A stretch of DNA of 64,000 nucleotides, taken from positions 248,001 through 312,000 of the forward strand of contig JAGPYM010000029.1 in assembly GCA_020736575.1 (NCBI GenBank), in the 5' to 3' direction. The first letter of the stretch is position 1. Each line of letters begins with the position of its first letter. The notes below the pieces were generated by a model. It searched no databases. It had not been told where the DNA came from and saw only the letters and a program-made list of their open reading frames with translations. Source of the DNA: Thelonectria olida. Taxonomy: Eukaryota; Ascomycota; Sordariomycetes; Hypocreales; Nectriaceae. Below are positions 1-11,295 of this stretch, piece after piece. Made by a program: the position numbers and the translations under genes.

Positions 1-1
1 G

Positions 2-670
2 CCGCTGCCCTCGCCACCTGCCGAACTCCTCGGACCGTACCTTCAGAGCCAGCACCTTCTCAGACCGCAGGACATTGATGCTCTCCGTGTATATCGGCCT
101 CGCCCACAGCAACAAATCCAGAGCGCGACTGCCGCCGGCCTGATCTCGCACCATGCCCAGCCGATCGGGGAGTTCATCGAACCCTGGAGAGAGCCTTTGT
201 TCGACCTCGTCAACGAAATGGTCATGAGCTTCCTGGAACACGCCGTCCTCCCTTGCCTGGACAGCCAGATAGTCTCGGTTGTCGCTGAGAAGCTCTTCCC
301 GCATTACACGCATACTGGCCGGCCGAAGCACCTGGACGTCTTTTGTTATCGCTTTTTCACCCAACCGCACGCAGACCCGATAGCCAACTTCGATGCCACA
401 TACGTTGGCGGCCAGATTCGAAACTTCCTGACTTCTCGATCTAAGGACAACTCCCTCGAGGTTAGCAGCGACTGTATTGCAGGCATCTGTCGGGCGGTGG
501 CGTTCATGCTTACCGAAACCTTGGAGCTTGCAAACAGCTGTTCGCGAGACAGTCACCGCACTAAGATTATGCCCTACGACGTCTGCATCGCTGTCTTCAA
601 TGACTCTGAACTGCGTGAGTTGATGCAATTCTCAAAAGTCTTTTGGGAGGGGAGAGCCAGTCTGCATTAA
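2..670 (+). CDS. Protein with C-terminal H2A-like histone fold (5' partial)
   Basis: The reading frame is open from the left edge to the TAA at 668-670, so the N-terminus lies outside the window. The last 85 residues read like a histone fold of H2A type. A long helix ends in LTETLELAN, followed by a loop RDSHRTKIMP and a third helix with AVFNDSELRELM. H2A has the same order (LTAE-LELA, RDNKKTRI-P, AIRNDEEL). The upstream part (roughly 135 visible residues) has no feature I recognise and is not histone-like; it lacks a basic tail. The protein is therefore probably not a core histone but a larger protein using the fold for dimerisation or DNA/chromatin contact. The fold assignment rests on motif order and spacing; the function is unknown. 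Confidence 0.7.
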   Translation, partial: PLPSPPAELLGPYLQSQHLLRPQDIDALRVYRPRPQQQIQSATAAGLISHHAQPIGEFIEPWREPLFDLVNEMVMSFLEHAVLPCLDSQIVSVVAEKLFPHYTHTGRPKHLDVFCYRFFTQPHADPIANFDATYVGGQIRNFLTSRSKDNSLEVSSDCIAGICRAVAFMLTETLELANSCSRDSHRTKIMPYDVCIAVFNDSELRELMQFSKVFWEGRASLH

Positions 671-2166
671 AGAGTTTGTTTGGATATCAGTATTAAAGGA
701 TGACTCTTGCGTCGACTCATTCTCCCAAGCATTTACAAATGTCGAGTCAGCCCCAGTTTGGATGCAGACGCTCGCAAGTTATGGGATACATGTACCATCA
801 TATACCATCATGGCGAGCGCTCTGTGTATATTAACTACGTGAACAGAGAATTCAGTTAAGACGAATGAAAACCGCACCTCGGTCAAGTGGCTGCGCATCC
901 GCTCACTTCTGCACCAGGTTTCTTCTGATATGAAACACTCAATACTCCCATGATTGCTTGAGCAGTATGCCTCAGGGCCTGGTGTTCTAAGAGATCTATC
1001 CGCTCACTGACTCCTACATACCCATTAAAGAAGTTCACCTTGCCTGCCCACTCGTTATGGGCTTCCTGTAACTTAAGCAGCCGCATTCAAAGCTTAGCAG
1101 TTTCTCCTTCTCCTCTTCAACGACGCCGTTTTCTTCTTCAACGACGCGGACTCACTGCTGTAGCTGGCGAATTCCTCTTTGCATCGCTTTGAATGTAGCT
1201 AAGATCATGCCCATTCAACTTGTCGGCTGATCCTGACGTCCTACCCGCTGTCGCTTTTTCCTATAATCGGGTGCATCAGCAGGACAGGCTCGGCTTCAGA
1301 ATATGACGTCGGTGACAGCGCGTCTGTGTTTGGTAGATTAATCACGTTGGCTCTTGTTGTAGGGTATACACTGTTCATATCCAACGAGCGGGTCTGGTGT
1401 TGCCGCCTCTTACGGCATCACATCGGGAATTGCCTGGTCGACCTCATCCAAGTGTGACGATGAGGACATGTCTGCGAGAAAAGAGACCTTGTAAGAGAAG
1501 AGATTCGCTCAGCAACAGGGGAAACACACAGGCGGACGTACCTACCAGGACCAACTCACTAAAACACGAAAAAGAATAGAGACTCGAGGCCTCACCGATT
1601 TCACTAACAGGCAACGTACTTCGCCTCCAGAACTCTGCAAGACCAAGGCAAGGCTACTTCACTCCACTCTAGTCGTGTGTAAATGAATTCGAGGCTTCTA
1701 GTGGTGCAAAGTCGGAGTGGGTCGTGTAGCAAAAAGATGTGATGAAAGGTTGGGGCAAAAAAGTGGTAGTATTAAGACAGAGTGAAAACTATAAAATGAG
1801 GAAAAAAGTTGAATTCGTTGGGTTTCTCGCCGACACCTCTCTCCCTCTAGTCAATGGCAGATAGAACAAGGGACAGGGCGAATAAACGGCAAAGAGAACG
1901 AATGCGAGAAGAAACCAATAAAAGAGAGGATAAATACAAGAGAGAACAAACAAACTGCAGAGCGGATAAAAGGCGAAGAAAATAAAAGGTACAGCGAACA
2001 AACGGGAGAGAACAAAGGATGAGCCCTACTTCGTGCCTGGAAAGAAGATTCAGACTCCGTGACAATGATGCCGTATATGTCATTGGAGTTCTTGTTCACA
2101 TTTCAGCAGTTCCAAGTTCTACTAGCTATATAGCTCAAGGCCTCTAACATCGGTGGCTATAACAAA
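671..2166. other. Intergenic, no recognisable gene
   Basis: About 1.5 kb with only short overlapping frames on both strands. A purine-rich stretch at about 1740-2030 gives hydrophobic antisense frames that look like composition artefacts. A CTAAC at 2144-2148 followed by CAG at about 2190 could be the branch point and acceptor of an intron leading into the next gene. Confidence 0.5.
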
Positions 2167-3381
2167 TTGCACTACTGGACGAGTCGCAGAGGTCTCATAC
2201 GCCTCGTTCAGGGGAATGTATTTGATGCTTTCGAGCAGATGCTGAACCATCGTGATGACTGGCTGCTGGAAATGGGCACCGGCAACTACGACGTGGCGTG
2301 GAGTGGCACCAACGACGACCTGGATGCACTGTTGGATATGTCGGTGATCGTGCTCGGGGGCTACCTGGTAGTAAGAACGCGCGAACTAATTGGGGTTGAG
2401 CTGGGCCGGAGCTTGCCTCCTATCAAAGATGATGACTATGTCAGCTACATTCAACATCATCAGCTTGCGACAGTCGCCCTCTTCTCAACTGCCTGGCACG
2501 AGGACGTCTCAGAAGCTTTCTACGTGGGAAAACTTCCCAAGCACTTGACTGCCTTTGCGGAGCGCCAAACCAAGACGTTGCGTTTCGCGGTCTTGGGCAG
2601 AAATATGTTACTTGACCATAGAGCATATTATCTTCGAGATGTCGCCGCTAGACTCAGAACATACAGCGTCGGTCTCCACGAACACAACACCGAGGTCGTC
2701 GAACATTACAATGCACTCCAACGACAGTTCAACGAGCTTTCAACCAAGGCTCTGGAGCTCGACTATACAAATTCAGAGGCGGCAAATCAAATTGCCACCC
2801 TTACCCGCGACATGCAAAGACTCAGCACTGAGAACAACACCGCTATGAAGGAGCTTACCAGCAAAAGTCAAGCACTGGAAAACGTTGAGAGACAGTACCT
2901 GAACACAAGCGAAGCTCTTACCGCCTTGGAAAAGAGATGGCAAAAAGTCGAGCTCCCTTGCCAGTGTTTGATCTATCGAGGCTGTATGGAAAAGCTCAGC
3001 AAGTCGTCTGAGGAGAAACTTGGTGAAAACTGGAAGATGTACTGGGAGGCAAAGGTTGACGAGGCGATCAAGGCCCAACAGGGTCCAGTTTGGAAGCTGC
3101 TGAAGAATCTCGGAGAAAAGAAGCACAGAGCTCCTAGAGATAAGTCTGTTGTGGGCGAATTGAAAGGGACAGGGACTGCTCTATATCGTCGATTGAGTGA
3201 TCAAATCCACCAGCCAGATTTTCAGGATGTAGTGGTCGACTGCACTCCACACTCAGAGTATTGGTATGCTTTGGAGCGGGAGGTTCTTCCGACCATCAAG
3301 ATGATGGCAGACAATCAGCCTCAAAACCAGACGTCAGAAGCGGAGCGATCAAACAACTGGTGGGAACGAGGCCCTGGTTAG
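2167..3381 (+). CDS. Coiled-coil protein of unknown function, start uncertain
   Basis: An open frame of about 400 codons ends at the TAG at 3379-3381. The frame is open from 2134, but no ATG precedes 2239. Either the ATG at 2239 is the start or, more likely, an upstream exon joins at an acceptor near 2190. The first part is globular, with tryptophan- and acid-rich patches. Residues about 175-265 (counted from 2167) are rich in E, Q, N, K and L with heptad-like spacing, predicting a coiled coil. A cysteine group (CQCLIYRGC) follows, then a lysine-rich segment and a hydrophilic tail. No catalytic motif or signal peptide is visible and I do not recognise the family. The length and base composition argue for a real gene. 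Confidence 0.55.
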   Translation: MHYWTSRRGLIRLVQGNVFDAFEQMLNHRDDWLLEMGTGNYDVAWSGTNDDLDALLDMSVIVLGGYLVVRTRELIGVELGRSLPPIKDDDYVSYIQHHQLATVALFSTAWHEDVSEAFYVGKLPKHLTAFAERQTKTLRFAVLGRNMLLDHRAYYLRDVAARLRTYSVGLHEHNTEVVEHYNALQRQFNELSTKALELDYTNSEAANQIATLTRDMQRLSTENNTAMKELTSKSQALENVERQYLNTSEALTALEKRWQKVELPCQCLIYRGCMEKLSKSSEEKLGENWKMYWEAKVDEAIKAQQGPVWKLLKNLGEKKHRAPRDKSVVGELKGTGTALYRRLSDQIHQPDFQDVVVDCTPHSEYWYALEREVLPTIKMMADNQPQNQTSEAERSNNWWERGPG

Positions 3382-5068
3382 TGAACCGGTGCAGTTCTTT
3401 AACTGCACCACGAGCCAGATCGGGCTGCATCCTTGTTTGAAGCAGTGCCCCCTCTATATAGACCCTTTGTCATGTACAACACGTACAGCCTTCTCGCCTC
3501 GTTCAGGTTTAGCAGTTGTGATATCGCACTCTGAGTTCTTAAATTGACGGTCAGAAACTTTCCTCTAAAACATCTCTTCCAACTCGAGGTAGCTGCGGTG
3601 CTTCGTCTCTGAGTAGCAGCAGTATATGTAGACACACAGCGGAACCGACAAGGCTAAAAATATAAACGCAAGTTTCGTACCGAGGTTCGCCTTCGTCGGA
3701 TGGACGAGAGAGGCATGACCTCGTTTACTAGACAGAGCGATGCAGTAGGACACATTATGCTAATCGAGGAAGTTGTCTGCCGGGCGTCATCCACTGGAGG
3801 ATGGCGCTGAACGGCGTATACGAGCCGTCTGCAAGCCACTGGCGATGCCTCTCCTGAAGTCGGGTATAAGCTTCGAAGCCGAGTTAACATCTCAGAGCAA
3901 ACAGAATGAGCCTGAACAATGGGAAGAGCGCGGCCATGCGGTTATTCTAGTTGGTGAGGATAAGAAGACGGTTTTGATCTATGATATTCAGGCATTGAAC
4001 GTAGGCTTGACGTCGACCGACATGCAAGGCCCTCTAGCGGTTACGAGCATGCACGACACCACTCCTAGCTTGAGGATGAAAATTTAAAGCCCTTCCACCT
4101 CTCCGATACGATGATGGCTGTGTCTTCAGCCAGTTCCAGCAGGCTCCGCCACGTCCTTCCAACGATACCAGCATCCGCTGGGAGGTCCTCCCCGCCAATG
4201 GTGACAAAGCGACTGGTCGCAATGTGAAGAACCACGATTTCGTTCGTCTCCGGCCTTTGTCTCGGCAGCAGTCAATCCTTTCCATTTTAAAAAGGGTGGT
4301 ACGCGACTCCCGAAACGGGTCGAATCCTGTGGTTCTATTTCCTCAGATTGTCCGGACGGGTTATGCTCCGTTCGCACGACAATTCACTTCAAGTCAGACA
4401 CCACGACGATCAGCTTCAAGTCTTCAACATTGAGAAACACTTCGACTCAGCCTTTCAGGACTTCTGCCTCACCTATATCAAACTACAAATCTGTCTTTCG
4501 CCAGCAGACTCCAAGCGCACAGATATTCTGACACCGCCTGGGCCCTGCTTCTCTCACGCCTCACGGGACGAAGCGATGTCACCTTTGACCCCATCGTTGC
4601 GTATCGTTGCGTATCGGAACGCTGCCAACGTGCTTCAGCATTCCCCAACTATGGCTTGGTGGCTTACTGCCATAATAGACCAATCCTGGCCACGAGCGAA
4701 GGATAGGCCGAGAGTGGTCATGAGCTTGTTAAACACTTCAAGCTGTCGACCCATCCAACGGCCCAGAGAAGTGTCGGGGTGGGCCTCAATGGTGCGGAAG
4801 GGGACCACTTCATGATGGGCAGCAACAGAGTGCCAATATCAGCCCAGGAGTAAAGGGAGAGGGCGGTTATCCAGGCCATCCTGAGCTTTTTGCTTTTCTA
4901 CGCCTAGTTTATTAGATATTAGCCGTGTTTTAAACTTCCATGCCAGCTTCGTTCTTTTCACACGGCATTAAAGAAGTCATCTTCATATCTCAATGACTCG
5001 ACAATGCTGCATGCACAGTCAGATTTGACTAAATCTATTATGACAGGTATCCGATTCTTCTCTCGCCA
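3382..5068. other. Intergenic with weak, possibly decayed coding traces
   Basis: A plus-strand frame at 3773-4087 contains a protein-like stretch (GHAVILVGEDKKTVLIYD). Further protein-like stretches in other frames follow at about 4100-4290 and 4348-4815. Nothing joins them into one convincing gene and no family is recognised. They could be a degraded gene. A 10-bp tandem repeat (ATCGTTGCGT, two copies) lies at about 4592-4612. Confidence 0.3.
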
Positions 5069-6686
5069 TCATATTGCCGTTACCGAGAGCATAACCCCAT
5101 ACTTTGGCCGCAATACGAGCCTCCACATCTTCCATTCTTCTGGATGCGCCGTTGTGTAGTCTGGTTAGAAATCGAAAATGCTGAGAAGGCTGCAGAGCAA
5201 AATCTTCATTTCCGTCTCGGCAAACTTGCGCCCGATGCAGCCTCTCGGGCCTTGCAGAAACGTCGTGGAGCCGTTCTGGGTCCATGTCTGTGGGAGATGA
5301 TTCCACCTGTCGGGGTCAAATCTGTCGGCTGTTGCGCCTCAATACATGGGTAGTCGATTGATGGCATTAGAGAGTATGTATACGATGGTTCCTGTCGGGA
5401 CCTTGTAGCCGGCTAGTGTATCGTCTGCTATTGACTCCCGCACTGTCATGGGAATGGGTGGGATGTATCGCAAAGACTCGCGACAAACGTTGTTCAGGTA
5501 CGGCAGTTGATCGGCACTCGCAGTAGCCAGCTCGACTATGTCAGGTCGGGCTGTTGAGCCGGACAAGAACGGTAGGTACTCCCGAATCTCCTCCCGGAGC
5601 CGAGACTGAATGTCCGGGTGAGCAGACAGCAGATGAAGCGTCCAGGCTACACCAGTTGCAGTCGTATCATGGCCTGCACCTAGGAACGTCATGATTTGAT
5701 CTCTCATGGCCTCAAAAGTCAACCCCTTCTCTCCCTCGTCCAGAAGCCGTTTGTTCGTTTTAGCTATAAGCGCAATAATATCTCTTCCGCTGGTGTTTTG
5801 CTCCGCCCCCTGTTGCCCCTTCCGAATGATTTTGTTTGCCTTGCTGATGATTATGCGACGGGGCGTGTCGAGGTCCCGGTTCATTTTAGCAGGGATGTAC
5901 TTGGATATAGGGATGAAAGAGTGTAATCCGCGAAGCACATTAGACCAGAGGTCGAATGCAAAAACAAGGTGGTAGGCCTCACGAATAGGGACATCAGGTT
6001 GCTCGAGTGAGTTGATCTCATCGCCAAATCCGGCTTTTCCAATAATATCCAAGGTAGTTCGGTTCAGCCACTCGAGTACCTCGAATGGCTTGGTCTTGAC
6101 ATTGTCAGCTCGCATCATCTCAAGCCAGCTGTTTGCTAGGAGCAAAGACTTTCCCCAAAAGACGGATTCCAATGCCTTGATTGATTGGGTTGAGAAGCCC
6201 GGAGCCAATGTCTTTCTCTGGTGCATGTGCTCCTCACCCTCTGCAAGCAAAACGCCTTCCCCAAGAATACGCATCATCCACAACTTGGCTCGCAGAGGCT
6301 TGGGATAGCTGTACGGGTTTTTTGACTGTTATGTGCTTCAGAGCGTCGTCGTCTGCGATGGACAGTCTTTCCGCTCCCAAAGGAAAGAAATATCGTATTA
6401 CGGGGCCATGGTTCTGACACCAACGACGCTGTGGAACTCCGCATTCTTGGGTTATAAAGTCGAGGATCTGGCCCCAACGCGGGAAGCCCTTCACGGTAGG
6501 GACATGACGAAGTTTGGAGATGTAATAAGAATATATCCAACTGCGCCAGACAACAAAATAGAAGAAAGAAACGGTAGCCAGGGATGCCGATAGTGCGACA
6601 AAATGCTGATAATCTAGATGACGAAGAAGGAGGTGGGTAAGAGCAGTGATAAGAACTGCCACTGGAAAGATTATAGTTTGAGCCAT
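5069..6686 (-). pseudogene. Cytochrome P450 monooxygenase pseudogene, three lesions
   Basis: Read on the minus strand from the ATG at 6686, this is a full-length intronless P450 of about 538 codons. It has an N-terminal membrane anchor (hydrophobic residues about 4-50), the I-helix oxygen-binding motif GAGHDTTATG, the ExxR helix (ESLR), the RFDPDRW segment and the heme loop FLQGPRGCIG carrying the cysteine ligand. Three breaks disable it. A one-base frameshift lies at the T6 run 6318-6323, between ITVK and PYSYPKP. A TGA at 5339-5341 stands where a Trp is expected, before the heme loop. A TAA follows the segment LLSIFDF, probably from CAA. Without the heme cysteine a truncated product could not be a functional P450. 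The presumed natural stop is at 5069-5071. It would have been an ER-bound oxidase, probably of secondary metabolism or detoxification. Sequencing error could explain one break, hardly three. Confidence 0.88.
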
Positions 6687-8035
6687 TGAAAAAGGAAGGG
6701 ATTGTTAGTTAATCTGAAGAGGTGACGGAAATACTGTACCAAACACTTTCTGGTGAATGACGCCTCGTGTGTTGGTGGTTTCGAAGTTCGCGAATGTGTC
6801 ACGAGATTGTGGTGACAACCGAGGATACTTCCGCCATCTTTTTGTATGACTGGGCCGGTGGACATTACAAAATTTCCACATCATCTCAAGCCATTCGAGG
6901 TTAATATGACAATGTTTGCGTCACCTGAGACATGCATGTCAAGTTCCGATAGATACTTGGAGAAGATGCAAGTGACCCGCAATGATGCCGAGATGCTCTG
7001 ACTTTCGTAGTGTCAGGCTGAAGAGTTCAGCTACTAAGTGACGCTGTTTGCAGTATCTTGTAACTTCTTATTCTTCCGTCTATCAAGCCCCTCAAGTGCT
7101 GCGTAGACCCATCACTTGGTACTCTTGCCAAGTCTGATAATCTTTCGTGGCCGTCCCGGGACTTAGTCTTTTGGCATTCTTTAGAGAACAGTTACTACAC
7201 TCAACCTTTCGGTGATACACCAACCTCCCGAGGTCCGAAACTTCCGATTACATACCCTCTCGGGTCCCGAAACCCTCTGATTACCCTCAACGCTGGACGA
7301 ATCTTCAGTTAGCCCGTAGAAAAGTTGACGCCAAGGATATGTTACCTGAATGTAAGCTACTGTATCAACCCTCGAAAATGGCGTAAAGACTAGCCGAGTA
7401 CCCACACACTGCTTATATTCTTACGCAACTTTTAAGTTTGCTAAGATTTTATAGTATCTCGTTAGAGAGCTTCGAGCCGCAAGGTGGCTTCAGTGCTTAA
7501 GGTACGCTTGCGGGATAGGGTCAAGGTGGGTCGACGTGCTCGAGAAAGATCTCTGCATAGAAGACTGCAGCTCGAATCATTGGGATTAGGGAAACTAGCG
7601 GGTTGTAAATATCCAAAGTCAAAATTGCCACATGCTACACTTCCGCTTGAACGCATCAGACTTTTAAGCCGGATGAGTAGGAGGGTGAAGTCATGCCATT
7701 GTTTCTAGCTGCTATCTGCAGGGTAGCAAGCCTTCCATCTATCCATTTTAGGGTCTTCATTATTGAATTCGTGATTTAAGACGTGACATGAGTGAAAAGG
7801 TGCGAGTTGTTTTCTTTTTGTATTTTGCAAGCACTAGAAACATTATTGAGTCAATGAGGCGTTCCAATATGCAGACTTTAAGTCAATGTTCAACAATCTT
7901 GAACGGGCCGTTTAGGCTGGGCAGTCGGGCTCGAGCCGTGGAGAGCTAATTGATATCCATGCCTTGCCTCGCAAGCCGCACACAAATCTTCCTCATTGAC
8001 TACGATATCCATCTCCATACCGACCGCACCGCCCG
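6687..8035. other. Intergenic, nothing recognised
   Basis: Only short overlapping frames occur here. The first part should hold the former promoter of the P450 pseudogene. The end, from about 7940, may contain the degraded 5' part of the nuclease-like gene that follows. Confidence 0.5.
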
Positions 8036-9249
8036 ATGCGGCCCTCCCGATGGCTCCCTCAACACCGAACAGGTCGCCCCAGCCTGCCCTCCACCGAGAG
8101 TGACGCCACCTACTCGCGCGATAGCAAGCGGTCGAGGCGGTCGCGATCATCGTCCAAGCTGTTCCCTCTGTACGGACCTGTGGGCCACCGGCTCGTCCGA
8201 GATTCCCTCAGCACAGCCGCACCCGCTCATCCTCCGTCTCCAGCTCTCCCAAGTTTTCTAGGAGACATACACGACGTGGCGGGCAGATATTCCATCATGC
8301 CTCGAAGGGTCAAGGCGACCCTAGAGGAGCACCTCGAGGCCACGGGCCAGCTCGACATGCTACACGAATACATGTTCTTTGACGACCCAACAATAAGCAC
8401 CGGAGGCGGCGCCAACGGTGACGAGCTTGTCCGCCGTGCTTCGCACCTCGCTACCCGGTCTAGTGACTGCTCCCGCATGCTCAGTGACGAATCGGCTTGG
8501 AACAATCTTGTTCACTCCCCGCTACTTGACATGCTTGTTTGTGATATGCGAGATGGCCCTGGCAAGGATATCCTCGACTTTCTATCTTGGTAGGTCACAG
8601 CTGTGTCTCTTGTTTCATAGCAGCTCATTGATAGATTCTACCACAAAGACCAATATTGAGTTGACGTATCACTGCTTCCCCGGCGCTGCCAGCCGTGTTG
8701 ACTACGTCCTCCAGCTGCTCCCCGAGCGCGACCCAGCAGCCGACAGATGGCGCGACGCCCTCCCCTCAGACGCATCGCCTTGCTTCAGCTGGACGGCAGA
8801 CCGGCTACTGCAGCAGTACTCGCTTGCCGTCAGCATCGACACTAAGCGTCACGGTGGCAATACGGCCAAGGGGGAGCAGCAACTGGGCCTCTGGCACGAG
8901 GCGCACTGGGAGTTTCTCGCATCGCGGGCTGGCGCTGAGCCGTCGAGGAACTCGACTTCCTACCCGGTGTCGTAGTCCAGGGTCACACCTGGTCACTTGT
9001 CATCACTACGAGGCGACTGGCCATGACGATAGGTCAATACACTACCCAACCTGGTTTCATGAGTGTGGTACCAACCGATGTGCGTAGACCGTACGTATCG
9101 AGTTCGGCAATACAAGCACTGTTGTCGTTGTATTTCAAGTTCTCGCTGGCATACGGCGGCTATGTAGATGGTCACTAGACATTTTGTGGCCATGGTACAA
9201 GCAGCACCTACCCGGGCTCTCCAACCTGGGTTCCGACAAGGACAGATGA
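8036..9249 (+). pseudogene. PD-(D/E)XK nuclease-like gene, frameshifted
   Basis: This resembles the fungal PD-(D/E)XK nuclease-like family common in accessory regions. The N-terminal half (TESDATYSRDSKRSRRS, then YMFFDDPT) has the usual order: a low-complexity basic start, then a helical domain with ESAWNNLVHSPLL. After a possible very short intron (8590-8620) the catalytic core follows: LAVSIDTKR, giving the D/E-x-K pair, then QLGLWHEAHW. The closing strand LPGVVVQGHTWSLVITTR is one frame off: a base is missing near 8943. The family-typical tail (VLAGIRRLCRW, then ILWPWYKQH) is found in yet another frame up to the TGA at 9247-9249, probably after another intron near 9030-9090. A further frame break may lie near 8090, so the start at 8036 is uncertain. 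The 31-nt intron is suspiciously short for a fungus. The family is recognisable; an intact product is doubtful. It lies tail-to-tail with the arginase-like gene. Confidence 0.72.
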
Positions 9250-9292
9250 GTGCAAAAGATGCAGTGAGTCAAAAGTCTCTGTTGCATATGCA

Positions 9293-10206
9293 CTAGGATA
9301 CCAGAACTGAGTCTAGCACGCCCCTTTCTTTCAACCGACTAACCAGCTTATGAATAGCTTGACAGGCAAGCCTTACTACAGTGTCACCGCCCTCCAAGCG
9401 TGGGTTGAACGAGCAGACAACAAGTGATGTCGGACTAACCTTGGTTGGTATCATGCTCATCAATCCCATTAAATCCTCAGGGAGAAAGCCGCCGGGTGAT
9501 GGGAACTCATTGACACGACCCAGAGACTCATCAAGGACGTCCAAATCGAGATGAACGTGGGCGTGTTGGATATCATCCCGTCGATCCAACGCCGCAGCCA
9601 GGTCAGAAGTGAAATCCACCCGCTTGGTGGCATCGCCCCAGATAACATCGACTCGAGCCTCTTGGACGGTTTTTAGTTGGATTTCGGAGACATCTCTGAG
9701 CCCGCAGTATATGACGCGTTTGACATCCACAGGCCGGTGGGTGGGAACGGTCTTCATTAGAGTGTGCCAGCTCGTGCCAGTCATCATAGAGGCAGCCATG
9801 GCGTCGAGGTATCCGTTCTCGTGAGTCGAAGGCGTATCGAGGTCGCCGTGGGCGTCGAGCCACAAGACTCCAACATTGGAGCTTGATTCGTTTGCCCTTG
9901 CGTGATTGAGGCCGGCCATGGTCGCTGCACTGGCATAACAATTGCCGGAAAGGATCAAGGGGAGGAGTTGCGTGTGGCAGCAGTGGACACAGCCTTTGAG
10001 ATGCGGCGCAGAACCTCAAAAGTCCTGCCGATCTCGCCCTCGAACTTATCTACTGGTCCAATGTTGATGAAGGACACAGGGGCTGGTTTGTCGAGCTCTT
10101 TGTCGATGCCGTGAGATAGGATGCGGAGAGGCCCGCCGCCGGCCCGGTGATCGTAGATACCTACGTGGTAGGGAGCAACGATGATGGTGATTGAGGCGAA
10201 TGCCAT
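9293..10206 (-). pseudogene. Arginase/ureohydrolase-family protein, one frameshift
   Basis: Minus-strand gene of about 304 codons. Metal-binding motifs of the arginase/agmatinase superfamily are clear: WLDAHGDLDTP (DAHxD) and HLDLDVLDE followed by FPSPGG (DxDxxD). The first motif reads LILSGNCYAS, with GNC where canonical arginases have GGDHS, so the first Mn-ligand histidine is absent. This variant occurs in non-canonical members of the family, and the substrate cannot be told. The N-terminal part (from MAFASITIIV at 10206; an ATG at 10236 is an alternative) ends in TRNSSP and a stop. The rest continues one frame over from about 9958, immediately before SGNC. No intron can bridge so small a step, so either a base was lost in the C/T run or the sequence has an error. 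Everything else is intact. Confidence 0.8.
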
Positions 10207-10236
10207 GATGAGATGTCGTATGAGGCTGAATTGCAA

Positions 10237-11295
10237 AGGAGCAAGAAGATGAGGCGTGAATTGGCAAAAAGCGGTGAGAGCGAGGAATCGAAAAATGTGA
10301 AAAATGCTCCAGTTGTATTATTAACAGACCCTGGGCCGATCTGCGCCCTCTGGGGTCGCCTTGGAGTCCATGTTGGGGCTCGAAGAATGCCTAGCTTTGA
10401 GGTCGGAATTCCACTTTCTATCCAAATCGTGATATAGTTATGGCCACAAAGCTCGCGATTATACACCAAAGGTACGGCACTAAATGACCATAAGGGATAA
10501 CATGGAGAGAAAGTTGAAGTGGCTTACCGTTTACGGGAGTCGGCTTTGTTTCGCAGCATTTCGCGTTCTTAATTTGATTACCTACCTGATGTGAATGCTG
10601 AAATTACGGCAATATGTCTTCAGGGTATATCAACGGCAGACTCCTCCAGCAGCTTCCAATTTGAAATACCCGAAGAAATATCTTCCAGCTCTGCTAGAGA
10701 CAGTTTTACGAAATGTGGCTTAATAATGCCTTGAGCAGCCAGAGTCATACGCTCCAAGATGTCCCGTGTGGATGACAGTTCGTCTGGCCTCTTGACGTCG
10801 ACCGTGATGTTGGAAAAGAACAGGACGGGAATAGAAGTTTTTATTCGGTTCGGTTAATGCTGATGAAGGTTCGCAGCAGGGCAGGTCAGGCCTATATGTA
10901 GGCGAAAGGCCGAGACTAGAGGGTGAACAAGTCAAAGGCCGTCCCGGCCGGCGTGACAGAATGCCATGAAGATGCGGGGTGACGGCGGAGAAGCGCCGTT
11001 TCTCAGTCTCCGAGTTATTGGGTGGGTTTTTTTTCCAGATTTGGAGACGGAAACCTATTCTGCTTTGCAATATTGGAAACCAACATAGCTGAGGATATCG
11101 ATAGTAACCCGTAACGGGCATGGCTGCAACCCGAGCATACACGAGGCACACAAAGCATGGCCGAGAACGGTCTCTGATGCTTTCCGTCCACCTCGTTCCG
11201 CAACGCATCCTGTGAACGCTACCGTGACACATGTTGTATACTTCTTCTCTCTCTTTATACCCAAATTGCCGTGACTCTTTCTATATCAGACTCGC
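10237..11295. other. Intergenic, nothing recognised
   Basis: About 1 kb of mixed composition with only short overlapping minus-strand frames and no conserved motif. It probably contains the promoter of the arginase-like gene. Confidence 0.5.

Noticed and set aside
1847..2099. Three overlapping minus-strand hydrophobic frames
   Set aside because: They overlap each other in different phases over a purine-rich stretch and read as low-complexity F/L/S strings; likely composition artefacts.
5339..5341. In-frame TGA of the P450 as the edge of an intron
   Set aside because: The coding sequence continues in the same frame immediately after the TGA with the expected P450 residues, leaving no space for an intron.
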